Assembly (NCBI RefSeq): GCF_000966285.1
Contig: NZ_KQ031391.1
Span: forward strand, 3,922,540-3,986,539
DNA: 64,000 nt
Origin: Pseudofrankia sp. DC12
Lineage (GTDB): Bacteria > Actinomycetota > Actinomycetes > Frankiales > Frankiaceae
Direction of reading: 5' to 3'
Positions 8,235 through 18,138 of this stretch are shown here, one piece after another. The notes under the pieces were generated by a model. It was not told where the DNA came from. It made no database searches and worked only from the letters and a program-made list of their open reading frames with translations. The first letter of the stretch is position 1; each line of letters opens with the position of its first letter. Made by a program: the position numbers and the translations under genes.

Positions 8235-10634
8235 TTGTCAAACGAAGAAGTGGAGCGCGAGCAGGAGTATGTCTCGATGCTCTACGAGCGTCTTGACGGC
8301 TTCCGGGAACAGGCGGCCACCCGGCTCGCCGAGGTGCTCGCCGAGCGGCCGGGTGGCCGGCCGCAGGCGCACACCGAGCGGCAGGCGGCGGCCTCCACCT
8401 ACTCGCGCCAGCTTGCCCGGTATGACGCCGCCGAGGACGGGCTGTGTTTCGGCCGGCTCGACCTCCTCGACGACGAGACCCGCTACGTCGGTCGCCTCGG
8501 CATCTTCGACGAGTCGGGCGACTATGCCCCGCTGCTGATCGACTGGCGGGCCCCGGCCTCCCGGCCGTTCTACCTCGCGACGGCGGCCTCTCCCGAGGGT
8601 GTCCGCCGTCGCCGCCAGATCCGGACGGCGCGCCGGCGAGTCGTCGGGATAGACGACGAGGTGCTCGATCTGGCGGGCGCCGACGCTGAGACCGGCCATG
8701 AGTCGCTGACCGGCGAAGCTCGGCTGATGGCGGCGCTCACCGCGGGCCGGACCGGCCGAATGGGCGACATCGTCGAGACGATCCAGGCCGAACAGGACCG
8801 CATCATCCGGGCCGAGAACGCCGGGGTCCTTGTCGTCCAGGGCGGCCCGGGTACTGGGAAGACGGCCGTCGCGCTGCACCGGGCCGCCTACCTGCTCTAT
8901 ACCTACCGGGAGCAGTTGGCCAAGCGAGGCGTCCTGGTCATCGGCCCGAACCCGACCTTCCTGCGGTACATCTCCCATGTGCTGCCCGCGTTGGGCGAGA
9001 CCAGCGTGGTGCTGTCGACCGTTGGCGACCTTTTCCCCGGCGTCCAGGCCACCCGAACGGAGTCGCGCGAGACGGCTGAGCTCAAGGGCGGCCCACGGAT
9101 GGTCGAGCTGATCGCCGCCGCTGTCCGCGATCGGCAACGGGTCCCCGACGATCCGCCGGAAATCCCCTTCGAGGGCGACACCCTGCTGCTGGACGCGGCC
9201 ACCTGCGAGGCCGCCCGTGACCGCGCCCGCGCGACGCACCGGCCGCACAACCAGGCCCGTTCGGTCTTCGTCCACGCCGTCGTCGACGCGCTGGCCCGGC
9301 AGTACGCCGATCGTCTCGGAGCCGACCCGTACGCCGACGATCCGCTGGGCGAGGACGACGCGCCCGGCAGCGGCAGCAACCTGTTGGGCGCGGAGGTCCT
9401 CGACGACATCCGCCAGGAACTGCTCGGGGACGAGGCCGTGCTCACCGCGCTCGACGAGCTCTGGCCCGTCCTGACGCCGCAGTGGCTGCTCGCCGACCTG
9501 TTCGCCGACGCGGATCTGCTCGCGTCCGCCGCCGAGTCGGCCGAGCTGACCGACGCCGAGCGTGACCTGCTGCCGCGGCCCGACCCGCACGGTGGCCGCG
9601 CGGCGGACCGGATGTGGACCTCGGCCGATGCGCCGTTGCTGGACGAGGCCGCCGAGCTGCTCGGCGACGACGAGGCGGCGGCGCTCGCCGCGGCCGAGCG
9701 CCGCCGCCGCGAGCGGATCGCCTACGCGCAGGGCGTGGTCGACATCCTCACCCGGGATATGGATGACGACCCGGACATCCTCATGGTTTCCGACCTCATC
9801 GACGCCGAGCGGCTCGCCGAGCGGCATGAGGACTCCGACGACCGTTCGACCGCCGAGCGGGCCGCCGCCGACCGGACCTGGGCGTACGGGCACATCATCG
9901 TCGACGAGGCGCAGGAGCTGTCGCATATGGCCTGGCGCATGGTGATGCGTCGGTGCCCGAGCCGTTCGATGACGCTGGTCGGTGACGTCGCCCAGACCGG
10001 TGACCTCGCCGGCGCCTCGTCCTGGGCCCGCGTTCTGGGCCCGCATCTGGGCGACCGCTGGCGGCTCGAGCGCCTGACGGTCAACTACCGGACCCCGGCC
10101 GAGATCATGGCGGTGGCCGCGGGGGTGCTGGCAGCGATCGACCCTGGCCTGGAACCACCTCGTTCCGTCCGGGAGACGGGTACCTCGCCTTGGGAGCTCC
10201 TGGTCGGTTCGGACGCGCTGGCCAGCCAGTTGGCCGTGATCTGCGCCCGTGAGGTCGCCGAGCTGCGTGAAGCCCTCGGTGACGGCCCGGACGGCGGCCG
10301 TGTCGCGGTTCTCGTCCCCTCAGCCCTGCTCGGCGACGTCCGGCCCGTCATCGGGGCGGCCCTCCCCGGCGTCACGACCACCGGCGACGACCCGGACCTC
10401 GAATCGCCCGTCGCGATCCTCACCGTCCGCCAGTCCAAGGGCCTGGAGTTCGACGCCGTCCTCGTCGTCGAACCCGACCGGATCGTCGAGGAGTCTCCGC
10501 GTGGCCTGAACGACCTCTACGTGGCGCTGACCCGGGCCACCCGCTCGCTCGCCGTTCTGCACACCGCTGAGCTCCCCGCCGCCCTCAGGAGGCTGGAACC
10601 CGGCCCCGCGGTGGCCGAGGCCGCCGCGCGCTGA
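8235..10634 (+). CDS. helR: HelD/HelR-type RNA polymerase-recycling ATPase
   Basis: A UvrD-like superfamily 1 protein of 799 residues. The N-terminus EREQEYVSMLYERLDGFREQ is the coiled-coil arm of HelD proteins. Walker A is GGPGTGKT at ~203, the Walker B-like IIVDEAQELSHMAW is at ~554, and the C-terminal motif VRQSKGLEFDAVLVVEPD is at ~728. In actinobacteria HelR/HelD removes stalled or rifamycin-bound RNA polymerase from DNA. TTG 8235 is chosen over GTG 8187 because GGGGAG lies 5 nt upstream and homologues start close to this point. No rifamycin-associated element (GGGGCTTGC dyad) is seen upstream. Confidence 0.85.
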   Translation: MSNEEVEREQEYVSMLYERLDGFREQAATRLAEVLAERPGGRPQAHTERQAAASTYSRQLARYDAAEDGLCFGRLDLLDDETRYVGRLGIFDESGDYAPLLIDWRAPASRPFYLATAASPEGVRRRRQIRTARRRVVGIDDEVLDLAGADAETGHESLTGEARLMAALTAGRTGRMGDIVETIQAEQDRIIRAENAGVLVVQGGPGTGKTAVALHRAAYLLYTYREQLAKRGVLVIGPNPTFLRYISHVLPALGETSVVLSTVGDLFPGVQATRTESRETAELKGGPRMVELIAAAVRDRQRVPDDPPEIPFEGDTLLLDAATCEAARDRARATHRPHNQARSVFVHAVVDALARQYADRLGADPYADDPLGEDDAPGSGSNLLGAEVLDDIRQELLGDEAVLTALDELWPVLTPQWLLADLFADADLLASAAESAELTDAERDLLPRPDPHGGRAADRMWTSADAPLLDEAAELLGDDEAAALAAAERRRRERIAYAQGVVDILTRDMDDDPDILMVSDLIDAERLAERHEDSDDRSTAERAAADRTWAYGHIIVDEAQELSHMAWRMVMRRCPSRSMTLVGDVAQTGDLAGASSWARVLGPHLGDRWRLERLTVNYRTPAEIMAVAAGVLAAIDPGLEPPRSVRETGTSPWELLVGSDALASQLAVICAREVAELREALGDGPDGGRVAVLVPSALLGDVRPVIGAALPGVTTTGDDPDLESPVAILTVRQSKGLEFDAVLVVEPDRIVEESPRGLNDLYVALTRATRSLAVLHTAELPAALRRLEPGPAVAEAAAR

Positions 10635-10734
10635 GGCTCAGCTGGCACTGGACGGTTCGCTGGGAGCTTCCGCCTGGGGCGTCTCCTACCTGTCGCCGGT
10701 GCTCTCGCACCCGGGCCTGCACCTGTCGGTCGAG

Positions 10735-11484
10735 TCAGGAGCCGGTCCGCGCCACGGGTTTCCGATGCCGGCCACACTCTGCCGCGGCGATCTTGTCGAG
10801 AGCCGCGGCCAGCGCGGCCGGCTGGCTGATCATGCACATGTGCGCGGCGTCCAGGTCGACCACCGAACAGTCGCCGCCGACGTTGCCCACGAACCGCAGC
10901 TGCTGCTCGGGCGCGACGATCACGTCCCGCATCGTGCGGATCCAGGTTCGTGGCGTCGGTGACCGAAGCGGCGCCAGGTTGACCGGCTCGGCCGGCAGGC
11001 CCGGCGCCTCGGGCACCATCCGCGCCATGCACCAGGCGAACTGCTCGTCGTCCAGATCGTTGCCGAACACCGTCCGGGCGAAATCCGAGCCGAGGAGGCC
11101 AGACCCACTGGATGACCCCGCCTTCGTGGCGCGCTCCCGGAAGCCGGGGTCGAGCATGTCCAGGCAGCTCGTGCCGTCGTCGGGGACGGTGCAGCCGACG
11201 AACACGCTGTGCCGGACCCGGTCACCCAGGAGCTTCATGACACCCGGGATCGTGCAGCCGGCCATCGAGTGCCCGACCAGGACGATGTCGTCGAGCCCCG
11301 CCGCGTCCACGTCGGCGGCGACCGATGCCGCGCAGTCGGCGAAGCTGACCGATCCGAGGTCCGCCGGATGTACGCCGCGGCCAGGCAGGTCGACCGCGAT
11401 GGCCGGCATGGTCAGGTCGGGCAGCAGCAGGTCCCAGCACGATGCGGCGAAGCCGCCGCCATGGATGAGCACGATAGAGGCCAT
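10735..11484 (-). CDS. Alpha/beta hydrolase (esterase / hydroxynitrile-lyase-like)
   Basis: A protein of 249 residues. MASIVLIHGGGFAASCWD holds the oxyanion-hole HGGG, LVGHSMAGC the nucleophile elbow (Ser ~77), and DAAHMCMISQP the catalytic His near the C-terminus. The short cap region and overall length match the Abhydrolase_6 / methyl-esterase group. The substrate is unknown. ATG 11484 gives the family's usual N-terminus directly at the first strand. It is convergent with helR and divergent from the sigma-factor gene. Confidence 0.8.
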   Translation of the reverse strand: MASIVLIHGGGFAASCWDLLLPDLTMPAIAVDLPGRGVHPADLGSVSFADCAASVAADVDAAGLDDIVLVGHSMAGCTIPGVMKLLGDRVRHSVFVGCTVPDDGTSCLDMLDPGFRERATKAGSSSGSGLLGSDFARTVFGNDLDDEQFAWCMARMVPEAPGLPAEPVNLAPLRSPTPRTWIRTMRDVIVAPEQQLRFVGNVGGDCSVVDLDAAHMCMISQPAALAAALDKIAAAECGRHRKPVARTGS

Positions 11485-11688
11485 GGCGGGCAATTGTGCC
11501 GGCTTGTCCCGACCGGCGCGACGAATATGCCCCCCTTCCCGGGCTGCCGAGAGGTTGGCGAGAATTGTGGTGCCGGGACCAATCCGCGCGCCGGGTTGTG
11601 TCGAACTACTGGATGACAGCGGCCCGGCGTGGGCGGCGCCCTCGGGCGGCGCCCTCGGGCCTCGCCTCACAACCCGGAGGTTCCGGTC

Positions 11689-12333
11689 ATGCCGCGACGC
11701 GCGGACGAGGACGACGGTCCAACGCTCCATGCCGTCCAAACGCCCGACTTCGGAGTCAGTCCCACGGGTGGCAGCGTCCCTGAGGTCGAACAGCTCCTTC
11801 AACGCACTGGCCGGGGTGACGGCGACGCCTTCGCCGCGTTCTACGACCAGCTCGCGGCAAGGGTGTTCGGCCTGGTGAAGCGGGTTGTCCGTGACCCGGC
11901 GCAGGCCGAGGAGGTCACCCAGGAGGTGTTCGTGGAGATCTGGCGGCTCGCGAGCCGCTTCGACCCGACGAAGGGCAGCGCGGTCGGATGGGTGTGCGCA
12001 CTCGCGCACCGACGCGCCGTCGACCGGGTGCGTTCGGCGCAGGCCGCGACCGACCGCGAACGTCGTGTCGGCGTCGCCTGGGCGGCGCGCGTTGAGGACA
12101 ACGGCTACGACGAGGTGACCGAGCAGGTCGAGCTGAGGCTCGAATATGAGCGGCTCCGGCGCTGCCTCAGCGGTCTCACCGACCTCCAGCGTGAGTCCAT
12201 TCTGTTGGCCTACTACAACGGCCATACCTATCGCGAGGTCGCGCAGCTGCTCTCGACGCCGGTGCCGACGGTCAAGACTCGCATGCGCGACGGACTGATC
12301 CGGCTGCGCGACTGCCTGGGGGTGGAGGCATGA
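11689..12333 (+). CDS. sigK: ECF RNA polymerase sigma factor, SigK-like
   Basis: A protein of 214 residues. Region 2 lies near 45-115 (FAAFYDQLAARVFGLVKRVV, then AEEVTQEVFVEIWRLA, the core- and -10-binding helices). Region 4 is near 160-205 (LTDLQRESILLAYYNGHTYR, PTVKTRMRDGLIRLRD). It overlaps the next gene by 4 nt (ATGA), and that gene encodes its membrane anti-sigma factor. This is the arrangement of SigK/RskA, in which the regulon responds to redox or envelope signals. ATG 11689 has CGGAGG 8 nt upstream. A tandem GGCGGCGCCCTCGG repeat lies just ahead at about 11633-11660. Confidence 0.85.
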   Translation: MPRRADEDDGPTLHAVQTPDFGVSPTGGSVPEVEQLLQRTGRGDGDAFAAFYDQLAARVFGLVKRVVRDPAQAEEVTQEVFVEIWRLASRFDPTKGSAVGWVCALAHRRAVDRVRSAQAATDRERRVGVAWAARVEDNGYDEVTEQVELRLEYERLRRCLSGLTDLQRESILLAYYNGHTYREVAQLLSTPVPTVKTRMRDGLIRLRDCLGVEA

Positions 12334-13073
12334 CATCCCCGTCTCCGGAGGCGCACCTGCTCACGGGTGCCTACGTCCTGGACGCGCTCGACCGCCGCGA
12401 TCGGACCGAGGTCGAGGCGCATCTGGCCGGCTGCCCGACGTGTGCCCGAGAGGTGACCGAACTGCGCGTGGTCGCCGGTCTGCTCGGCGAGTCGGTGCCA
12501 GAGACGCCACCCGGCACGCTGCGCACCGCGGTACTCCGGGAAGCCGCTCGGACCCGGCAGCTGCCGCCGCTGGTCGTCGAGGCCGATGACGAGCTCGCCG
12601 GGCGGCGGGAGCGGCGGCGGCTGAGGACGATCACCGCGGTGGCCAGTGCCGCCGCGGCCGTCGCCCTCGTCGCGCTGGGCGTCGTCGGTGGCGTCTCCCT
12701 GGACCAGCATCATCAGCTGACCGCCGAACGCAGCCGGGCGGCCGACCTGGACTCGGCCGTCGCGGCCGCGGCTGACCGGCTGGCGCAGCCGGTGACGGGC
12801 GGCGGGACCATCGCCGTGATCCGGTTCGGAAACCAGGCGTACGTCGACGTCCAGCACCTGCCGCCGCTGTCCGGCGGCCGGGTCTACCAGCTCTGGATGT
12901 CGAGCCCGCAGGGCGTCGAGTCCGCCGGAGTCGTCGGAGGAAATGCCCAACGGGCCGCGCGGGTGCTCTCGCTGCGCAAGGGTGTGGACTCGGTGAAGAT
13001 GACGGTTGAGCCGGCCGGTGGTTCCCGGCAGCCGACGACGCCGGTGATCGGCTCCGCCGCGGTGCACAGCTGA
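12330..13073 (+). CDS. rskA: Membrane anti-sigma factor, RskA-like
   Basis: A protein of 247 residues. The cytosolic N-terminus has the zinc-anti-sigma motif AHLAGCPTC (HxxxCxxC). A single membrane helix follows at ~95-118 (TAVASAAAAVALVALGVVGG). The extracytoplasmic C-terminal half, with VYQLWMSSP, is the RskA domain. It should hold the upstream sigma factor at the membrane until regulated proteolysis. Translation is coupled through the ATGA overlap. The M50-like protease at 6.5 kb could act in such a cascade, but nothing in the sequence links the two. Confidence 0.87.
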   Translation: MTSPSPEAHLLTGAYVLDALDRRDRTEVEAHLAGCPTCAREVTELRVVAGLLGESVPETPPGTLRTAVLREAARTRQLPPLVVEADDELAGRRERRRLRTITAVASAAAAVALVALGVVGGVSLDQHHQLTAERSRAADLDSAVAAAADRLAQPVTGGGTIAVIRFGNQAYVDVQHLPPLSGGRVYQLWMSSPQGVESAGVVGGNAQRAARVLSLRKGVDSVKMTVEPAGGSRQPTTPVIGSAAVHS

Positions 13074-13202
13074 GGCCGTTCGCATCCGGCGGCGCGGCCG
13101 CGGCTGGGCGGGTTCGCCCGCTCGTGCCCCGGTGCGGACGAGCACAGGCTTTCCACAGGTTGCGCTCAGGAAGCCCACAGCCGGCCGGCGGAACCTAGGG
13201 AC

Positions 13203-14189
13203 ATGGGATGGCGTGAACCAGTGTCGACGTCCACCTCCGCTTCGCGGATTGATGACGGGGCCGCTTCGCGGGCCGATGGCGAGGTCGCCCCGAGCGGTGC
13301 CGTGGGTGGCGCTTTCGCGGGGCCGGGTGGTGGGGCCGGGTCGGTGGCCGGTGTGATGCCGCTGCCACCGGCGGGCGCGGGCCCTTCGGCCGAAGACGCC
13401 GGGACACGCGGGCTGCGCAGCGGTTCACGCGAGACTCGGGCGGCCGACGGCCGAGCGCTGCGGGTGCTGGTCGTCGACGACGAGTCCGTGCTCACCGAGC
13501 TGCTGACCATGGCACTGCGCTACGAAGGCTGGGAGGTCGCCGCCGCTGGCAACGGGACCACCGCCTTGCGGATGATCGACGACTTCCAGCCGGACGCAGT
13601 GGTTCTGGACATCATGCTGCCGGACATGGACGGGCTCGCGGTGCTGCGTGGGATGCGTTCGGTTCGGCCGGATATCCCGGTGCTGTTTCTGACCGCGAAG
13701 GATGCGGTCGAGGACCGGGTTCTTGGCCTGACCGCTGGCGGCGACGACTACGTGACGAAGCCGTTCAGCATCGAGGAGCTTGCCGCCCGGTTGCGCGGGC
13801 TGATGCGGCGGGTGCACGGCACCGTCGCGGCGCGCCGCAACGTCCTGTCGGTCGGCGACCTCACCCTCGACGAGGACAGCCGCGAGGTCTACCGCGACGG
13901 TGCCGAGATCCACCTCACCGCGACCGAGTTCGAGCTCCTTCGCTACCTGATGCGCAATCCGCGGCGGGTGCTGAGCAAGGCGCAGATCCTCGACCGGGTC
14001 TGGAACTACGACTTCGGCGGCCAGGCCAACGTCGTCGAGCTCTACGTGTCCTACCTGCGCAAGAAGATCGACGCCGGTCGCCAGCCAATGATCCACACGA
14101 TGCGGGGCGCGGGCTATGTGCTCCGGCCGGCCGCGTCACCGGCCAGCGCCGGCCCGGTCAGGGCGGCGAATCCGGCGGCCATCGGGTGA
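13203..14189 (+). CDS. OmpR-family response regulator
   Basis: A protein of 328 residues with an unusually long, disordered Gly/Ala/Ser-rich N-terminus (~80 residues). The receiver domain follows: RVLVVDDESV, phospho-Asp in VVLDIMLPDMDG, Lys in YVTKPFSIEELAARL. A winged-helix DNA-binding domain (LTATEFELLRYL, NVVELYVSYLRKKID, TMRGAGYVLRP) completes it. The start could lie later than ATG 13203, for example at GTG 13224, because the extension is low-complexity. It overlaps its kinase by 4 nt (GTGA) and leads a block of glycosyltransferases. Confidence 0.87.
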   Translation: MGWREPVSTSTSASRIDDGAASRADGEVAPSGAVGGAFAGPGGGAGSVAGVMPLPPAGAGPSAEDAGTRGLRSGSRETRAADGRALRVLVVDDESVLTELLTMALRYEGWEVAAAGNGTTALRMIDDFQPDAVVLDIMLPDMDGLAVLRGMRSVRPDIPVLFLTAKDAVEDRVLGLTAGGDDYVTKPFSIEELAARLRGLMRRVHGTVAARRNVLSVGDLTLDEDSREVYRDGAEIHLTATEFELLRYLMRNPRRVLSKAQILDRVWNYDFGGQANVVELYVSYLRKKIDAGRQPMIHTMRGAGYVLRPAASPASAGPVRAANPAAIG

Positions 14190-16261
14190 CCACCGCCGTG
14201 GGCCAGGAACCGGCAGGCAACCCGACAGCGGCCGAACGAGCCAGTGGTGCGGGCGCTGGCGAGCAGACCGGTGCCGAGACGGGGCCGCGCGGCCGCGGGC
14301 ATCGGCAACCGCGCTCGGGGCCCGGCCGCGGCGCGCGACGGCGTCCGGCCGCGCGCCCGGACCGGGTGAGACACCGTGAGCGAACGTCGCGCCGGGTGCT
14401 CTCCCCAGGGCGGTGGTCGCTGCGGACCCGGCTGCTGGCGTTGCTGCTTCTGCTGCTGACGGCCGTGTCGACGGCGATCGTCGGAGTGACCGCGCTCGAA
14501 CTGCGCTCCTATCTGATCCACCAGGTCGACGTGCGTCTCGTCGCGGTCGACCAGCGCTGGGTCAAGCCGCTGCCCACCGATCCCAACGCGCGGGTTGGCG
14601 GCGCCTTCGGGCCCAGCGCCACCGGGACGCCAGGCTCGGGCGAAAGCACGCCGGGCGACGGGACTGGCCTCGGCTCGACCACCGGGCCAGACGGTGGCCA
14701 GGCTGGTGTGCCGCCCTGGCAGGGCACCCCGGCCGAGTTCGTCGGCCTGCGGGGGCAGTCGACGGGCACCGTCGCCGCCCACATCGTCGGCAGCAAGGCC
14801 GAGAACGCGGTGCTCCTGGCGCCCGGCGGCGTCACCGAGCAGCTTCCGGCGAGCGAGGCGGCCAAGCTGGCGGCCGTGCCCGTCGATCACAGGCCACGAA
14901 CCGTGACGCTGGGCAGTTACGGGGAGTACCGGGTGACCGCCCGGCTGGTCCCTGACGGCACCGCCGTCGTCAGCGGACTCTCGCTGAGCGAGGTCAGCGC
15001 GACGGTCGACCAGTTGATCATCGTTGCGGGCTGTGTCGCCGGCGGTGGCGTGCTGCTGCTCGGCGTGGTCGGGGCGGTGACCGTTCGCCGCACCCTCCGT
15101 CCGCTACGCAGGGTGGCCGCGACCGCCGCTCGGGTCGCCGAGCTGCCGTTGGACCGAGGCGAGGTCACGCTGCGGGTGCGGGTCCCGGAGGTCGACACCG
15201 ACCCGAGGACCGAGGTCGGCCAGGTGGGCGCGGCCCTGAACCACATGCTCGGCCATGTCGGCGCGGCGCTCGCCGCCCGGCACGCCAGCGAGACGCGGGT
15301 GCGCCAGTTCGTCGCCGACGCCAGCCACGAGCTGCGCACCCCGCTGGCCGCGATCAGCGGCTACGCCCAGCTGACCAGGCGGATCGGGGCTCAGAACGGC
15401 TTCGACGACCCACGCCAGTCCCACGTGCCGCCGGACGTCGTCTACGCGCTGAGCCGGGTGGAATCCGAGACGAAGCGGATGACCGCGCTGGTGGAGGACC
15501 TTCTCCTGCTGGCGCGCCTCGACTCGGGCCGGCCGCTCGAACATGGCTGCGTCGACCTGTCCCTGCTCGTGGTGGACGTGGTCAGTGATGCGCATATCGC
15601 CGCGCCCGGGCATCGCTTCAGCTTGTCCCTGCCGGCCGACCCGGTGACCGTACGTGGCGACCAGGCTCGGCTGCACCAGGTATTGGCGAACCTTCTGGCG
15701 AATGCGCGTACCCACACCCCGGCCGGTACCTCGGTCGTGGTCGCACTGGAACTGGCGCCCGGAACCGCGGACTCGTCGACCGGGGAGGCCCGGCTTTCGG
15801 TCATCGACGACGGGCCGGGTATCCCCGCCGAACTGCTGCCCAACGTCTTTGAACGATTTGCCCGCGGCGACACCTCGCGCTCCCGGGCGGCTGGTAGCAC
15901 GGGGCTGGGGCTGGCGATCGTCGCCGCCGTCGTCGAGGCGCACGGCGGCCGGATCAGCGTGTCGAGCGCCCCAGGGCGCACCGCCTTCACGGTCACGCTT
16001 CCGCGCACGGTTCCGGCCGCGTCGCCGGCGGTAGCGGGCGTCGCCGGTGACCTCTGCACGGCCGATGCGCGCCATCCCCGGAGTGTCCAGCATCCTTCGG
16101 ACGACGGGTACGCGCCGGACGAGTTCGACGCGTCAGACGGCCTGGACGCCCCGGACGAGTTGTACCTGCCGGATGACGCCGATGCCGTCGACGACCGGGA
16201 CCCGGTGGTGGACCTTGCTACGGCCGGAACCGGGGCGCCGGCGGAGATCCGGGCTCGCTGA
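14186..16261 (+). CDS. Sensor histidine kinase
   Basis: A protein of 691 residues. It has a cytosolic basic leader, TM1 at ~82-106 (LLALLLLLLTAVSTAIVGVT), an extracytoplasmic region of ~170 residues with a Gly/Thr-rich insert, and TM2 at ~276-300. A HAMP region, an H-box (DASHELRTPLAAISGY, His ~381) and a HATPase domain (LANLLANARTHTP, DDGPGIP, GLGLAIVAAV) follow. The C-terminal ~75 residues are an acidic Asp/Pro-rich tail unusual for the family. It is co-translated with the upstream regulator, and the two probably control the downstream glycosyltransferases. Confidence 0.87.
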   Translation: MTTAVGQEPAGNPTAAERASGAGAGEQTGAETGPRGRGHRQPRSGPGRGARRRPAARPDRVRHRERTSRRVLSPGRWSLRTRLLALLLLLLTAVSTAIVGVTALELRSYLIHQVDVRLVAVDQRWVKPLPTDPNARVGGAFGPSATGTPGSGESTPGDGTGLGSTTGPDGGQAGVPPWQGTPAEFVGLRGQSTGTVAAHIVGSKAENAVLLAPGGVTEQLPASEAAKLAAVPVDHRPRTVTLGSYGEYRVTARLVPDGTAVVSGLSLSEVSATVDQLIIVAGCVAGGGVLLLGVVGAVTVRRTLRPLRRVAATAARVAELPLDRGEVTLRVRVPEVDTDPRTEVGQVGAALNHMLGHVGAALAARHASETRVRQFVADASHELRTPLAAISGYAQLTRRIGAQNGFDDPRQSHVPPDVVYALSRVESETKRMTALVEDLLLLARLDSGRPLEHGCVDLSLLVVDVVSDAHIAAPGHRFSLSLPADPVTVRGDQARLHQVLANLLANARTHTPAGTSVVVALELAPGTADSSTGEARLSVIDDGPGIPAELLPNVFERFARGDTSRSRAAGSTGLGLAIVAAVVEAHGGRISVSSAPGRTAFTVTLPRTVPAASPAVAGVAGDLCTADARHPRSVQHPSDDGYAPDEFDASDGLDAPDELYLPDDADAVDDRDPVVDLATAGTGAPAEIRAR

Positions 16262-16562
16262 CTCCGGGCGGGGCGGGGGTGGAGCCGGCGCGTCGCGTCG
16301 CCCGCCCGCGCCGGGGCCTCGGGCGGACATGCCCGTGAAACATTTCCGGCCTCAGCCGGTCATTGTTGCAGCGTCCGCGATATTGTCGCGGGCGCGACTG
16401 TAGATCGTCCGTCGACGGCCTGCTGTATATGTCTTTCGACCTGCGGCTCGTGCGCGGATGGCTGGTTCGGACCCGGTTCCGCGCGCGGCGGCGCGGCGCA
16501 TTCACAGCGGACCCACAGTTGGCCGCAATGGAGAGCACAGGCCGAGCCGGCAGCCTGGAACC
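16262..16562. other. Intergenic region with a small dyad
   Basis: No coding frame is convincing in this 301-nt gap between the kinase and glycosyltransferase genes. An inverted repeat CCGCGA-TATTG-TCGCGG lies at 16375-16391 and could be an operator. The gap is long enough for a separate promoter for the glycosyltransferases. Confidence 0.5.
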
Positions 16563-17930
16563 ATGACCACGACAGGGCACCCGCAAGGCAGCGCGGCGCT
16601 GGTCGAGCACATTCCGGCTCGATCGGAGCAACTGGGGCCACGTCCCGTGCTGGACGTGGTAATTCCCGTCTACAACGAGGAAATCGACCTGGAGCCGTGC
16701 GTCACCCGACTACGCCGGCACCTCGTCGAAACTTTTCCTTATCCTTTTCAGATAACGATCGCGGACAATGCCAGCACCGACCAGACGCTGGCCGTCGCCA
16801 ACCGCCTCAAGGAGCTGTTTCCCGAGGTCGCGGTGCTGCATCTCGACGCGAAAGGCCGCGGCCGAGCGCTGCGCACGGCGTGGGGGCTGTCCCCGGCGCC
16901 GGTCCTCGCCTACATGGACGTCGATCTGTCCACGGACCTGCGGGCACTGCTTCCCCTGGTCGCGCCGCTCATCTCCGGGCATTCGGACCTGGCGATCGGC
17001 AGCCGGCTCGCGCCGGGCGCCCGGGTCGTGCGTGGCCCGAAACGCGAGGTGATCTCGCGCTGCTACAACCTGTTGCTGCGCCGCGCGCTGTCGGCCCGTT
17101 TCTCGGACGCGCAGTGCGGATTCAAGGCGATCCGTCGCGACGTGGCCCGTGCCCTGCTGCCGCTCGTCCAGGACACCGACTGGTTCTTCGACACCGAGCT
17201 GCTCGTGCTCGCGGAACGCTCGGGGCTGCGGATCTATGAGGTTCCCGTCGACTGGGTCGATGATCCGGACAGCCGGGTCGACATCGTGGCCACCGCCATG
17301 GCGGACCTGCGCGGGATCGCCCGCCTCGGCCGGGACCTGGCCACCGGCCGGCTGCCGGTGCGGGAGGTGCGGGCTCAGCTGGGCCGGCGCACGCTGACCG
17401 CGGGAACGCCGGCGGCGGCCGAGGCCACCGGTCAGCGTCAGCTGATCCAGCAGCTGGCCCGGTTCGGCGCGATCGGGATCGCGAGCACCGCGGCCTACCT
17501 GGCGCTGTTCGTCCTGCTGCGCGGCTGGTTCGGCGCGCAGGGCGCGAACTTCTTCGCCCTGCTGGTCACCGCCGTCGCGAACACGGCCGCCAACCGGAGG
17601 CTGACGTTCGGGCAGCGCGGCGTCGGCGCTCGCAGCCAGATCGAGGGCCTGATCGTCTTCGGTCTCGGCCTGGCGCTCACCAGCGGCGCGCTGGGCGCGC
17701 TACGAGCGCTCGCGCCAGGAGCCGGCCGCGGGGTCGAGCTCTCGGCGCTGATCGCGGCGAACCTCATGGCGACGCTGCTGCGCTTTGTCGCCTTCCGGGC
17801 GTGGGTCTTCCACCCTCGCCGAACCGGCCCCGGCGCCAGCCACCCGCCGACCGGTCAGGAACCGGCCGAGCCGGTGCCGGGCCGCCTCTTCCGGCCCATC
17901 CGCCCGCGGAGCCCGCACAGCGACGAGTGA
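16563..17930 (+). CDS. Bifunctional GT2 glycosyltransferase / GtrA-like membrane protein
   Basis: A protein of 455 residues. The N-terminal GT-A domain resembles dolichyl-phosphate-mannose/glucose synthases: LDVVIPVYNEE, IADNASTDQT, the metal-binding YMDVDLSTDL (~115-124) and SDAQCGFKAI. From ~295 a GtrA domain with four membrane helices follows (LARFGAIGIASTAAYLALF onward). Together they would make a polyprenyl-phosphate sugar and move it across the membrane. The GT39 enzyme encoded next would use that donor. ATG 16563 is the first start that leaves a normal N-terminus. Confidence 0.85.
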   Translation: MTTTGHPQGSAALVEHIPARSEQLGPRPVLDVVIPVYNEEIDLEPCVTRLRRHLVETFPYPFQITIADNASTDQTLAVANRLKELFPEVAVLHLDAKGRGRALRTAWGLSPAPVLAYMDVDLSTDLRALLPLVAPLISGHSDLAIGSRLAPGARVVRGPKREVISRCYNLLLRRALSARFSDAQCGFKAIRRDVARALLPLVQDTDWFFDTELLVLAERSGLRIYEVPVDWVDDPDSRVDIVATAMADLRGIARLGRDLATGRLPVREVRAQLGRRTLTAGTPAAAEATGQRQLIQQLARFGAIGIASTAAYLALFVLLRGWFGAQGANFFALLVTAVANTAANRRLTFGQRGVGARSQIEGLIVFGLGLALTSGALGALRALAPGAGRGVELSALIAANLMATLLRFVAFRAWVFHPRRTGPGASHPPTGQEPAEPVPGRLFRPIRPRSPHSDE

Positions 17931-18138
17931 GCACGGCGACGGGCACCGGGCGCGTCGGCCCACGCGCCTCTTCCCCGCCCGGCCCTGCCTCCCTTCCCCG
18001 CCCGGCCCTGTGTCCGTTCCCGGCCTGGCGCCGCTCCTCCGCCTGGCCGGCACCGCCCCGAGCTGGCCCTGCGCTTACCGCACCTGTCCGGCCCGGCAGC
18101 TACTTCCCCGCCTACCACTGGAACTCGGAGAACGACCG

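Noticed and set aside
15104-16093. A minus-strand frame opposite the first histidine kinase
   Set aside because: It has no domain, and the H-box and ATPase motifs lie on the plus strand.
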